From Candidatus Acidiferrales bacterium (GTDB taxonomy: Bacteria > Acidobacteriota > Terriglobia > Acidiferrales > UBA7541): a stretch of DNA of 6,502 nt. The notes under the pieces are model-generated. The model worked only from the letters and a program-made list of their open reading frames with translations. It made no database searches and was not told where the DNA came from. The stretch spans positions 1 to 6,502 of the forward strand of contig JASHWB010000396.1 in the NCBI GenBank assembly GCA_030044295.1. The letters run 5' to 3'. The position numbers and the translations under genes were made by a program. This document shows positions 6,210 through 6,502 of the stretch, piece by piece (position 1 is the stretch's first letter; each line of letters starts with the position of its first letter).

Positions 6210-6502
6210 ATGAGTAATGCGTCGAAGACAACCTACGGAGAGAGGAACCCCAGCTCGCCGCAGGAACTTGGCGCGTTTTCGTTCCTCATCGGAAAATGGA
6301 AGGGAAAAGGAAGAACTAAGATTGAGGGCGAGAAGTTCGCCGAATACGATGTGACGTGGATCGGCCGATATATCCTTGACGGAACAGCAATCGCCGATGA
6401 ACTACACGGCCCTATGCCGGACGGCAGCCCTTATCTGGGAATCAGTTTTCGACAATATGACGCCGATAGCAGGACTTGGATTATCGAGTACTTGAACGTT
6501 TC
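6210..6502 (+). CDS. Small protein of unknown function (DUF1579-like), 3'-truncated
   Basis: An open frame of 97 codons runs from ATG 6210 to the window edge without a stop, preceded by a good SD (AGGAG, 6196-6200). The visible protein starts with a polar segment of about 18 residues. A beta-rich portion follows: LGAFSFLIGKWKGKGRTK (20-37), YDVTWIGRYILDG (46-58), DELHGPMPDGSPYLGISF (63-80) and a strand ending in TWIIEYLNV. The F-x-F-L-x-G-x-W opening followed by G-R-x-I-L-x-G is the pattern I associate with DUF1579 and related lipocalin-like barrels of unknown role. No signal peptide or membrane segment is seen. GC over 240 counted bases (6241-6480) is about 52%, below the roughly 60% of the genes before it. 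It may be a separate transcription unit unrelated to amino-acid breakdown. The fold assignment is tentative; that it is a real gene is well supported. Confidence 0.72.
   Translation, partial: MSNASKTTYGERNPSSPQELGAFSFLIGKWKGKGRTKIEGEKFAEYDVTWIGRYILDGTAIADELHGPMPDGSPYLGISFRQYDADSRTWIIEYLNV

Noticed and set aside
6185..6217. Ten-codon frame overlapping the start of the last gene, as a leader peptide
   Set aside because: It has no SD of its own and no run of regulatory codons, and it is too short to be distinguished from chance.

Overview
The window is a gene-dense, moderately high-GC stretch of bacterial chromosome. All recognisable genes lie on the + strand: five complete genes, plus one gene cut at each edge. 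Together they look like a catabolic island for branched-chain amino acids and acyl-CoAs, followed by a histidine-degrading gene. No phage, transposase, CRISPR, tRNA or rRNA feature is visible. The gene content, the short interspersed repeat at about 459-546 and the archaeal-like separate B12 subunit suggest a soil-type heterotroph, perhaps Acidobacteriota. That placement is inference from remembered family resemblance, not from a search.

Layout. Bases 1-353 hold the end of a cobalamin-binding methylmalonyl-CoA mutase subunit, which acts in propionyl-CoA disposal (Val/Ile/odd-chain route). Bases 354-621 are a non-coding gap. It carries a degenerate copy of what looks like a dispersed repeat, a 6-bp hairpin beside an A9 tract, and a perfect 8-bp stem with an SD-like loop just before the next gene. 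From 622 to 4566 four genes are packed with gaps of 4, 20 and 6 nt, as in an operon: an acyl-CoA carboxylase carboxyltransferase subunit (methylcrotonyl-CoA carboxylase beta type), an HMG-CoA lyase, a crotonase-family hydratase (likely 3-methylglutaconyl-CoA hydratase) and a hotdog-fold acyl-CoA thioesterase. After 33 nt comes histidine ammonia-lyase (4600-6123). After a further 86 nt a small protein of unknown function (DUF1579-like) begins and runs off the right edge.

How the genes fit together. In leucine breakdown, 3-methylcrotonyl-CoA is carboxylated, the product 3-methylglutaconyl-CoA is hydrated to HMG-CoA, and HMG-CoA lyase splits this into acetoacetate and acetyl-CoA. The window holds the carboxyltransferase, hydratase and lyase in one run, so these three consecutive steps are covered. 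The biotin-carrying carboxylase subunit and isovaleryl-CoA dehydrogenase are not in the window. The thioesterase may release CoA from stalled or surplus acyl-CoAs. Histidine ammonia-lyase extends the amino-acid theme but comes without the other hut genes.

I see no convincing undescribed system. The most useful second-look items are the repeat and hairpin leader at 459-568, the uncertain carboxyltransferase start, an exact 12-bp tandem duplication inside that gene, and departures from textbook active-site residues in the hydratase and lyase, which I believe are subfamily traits.
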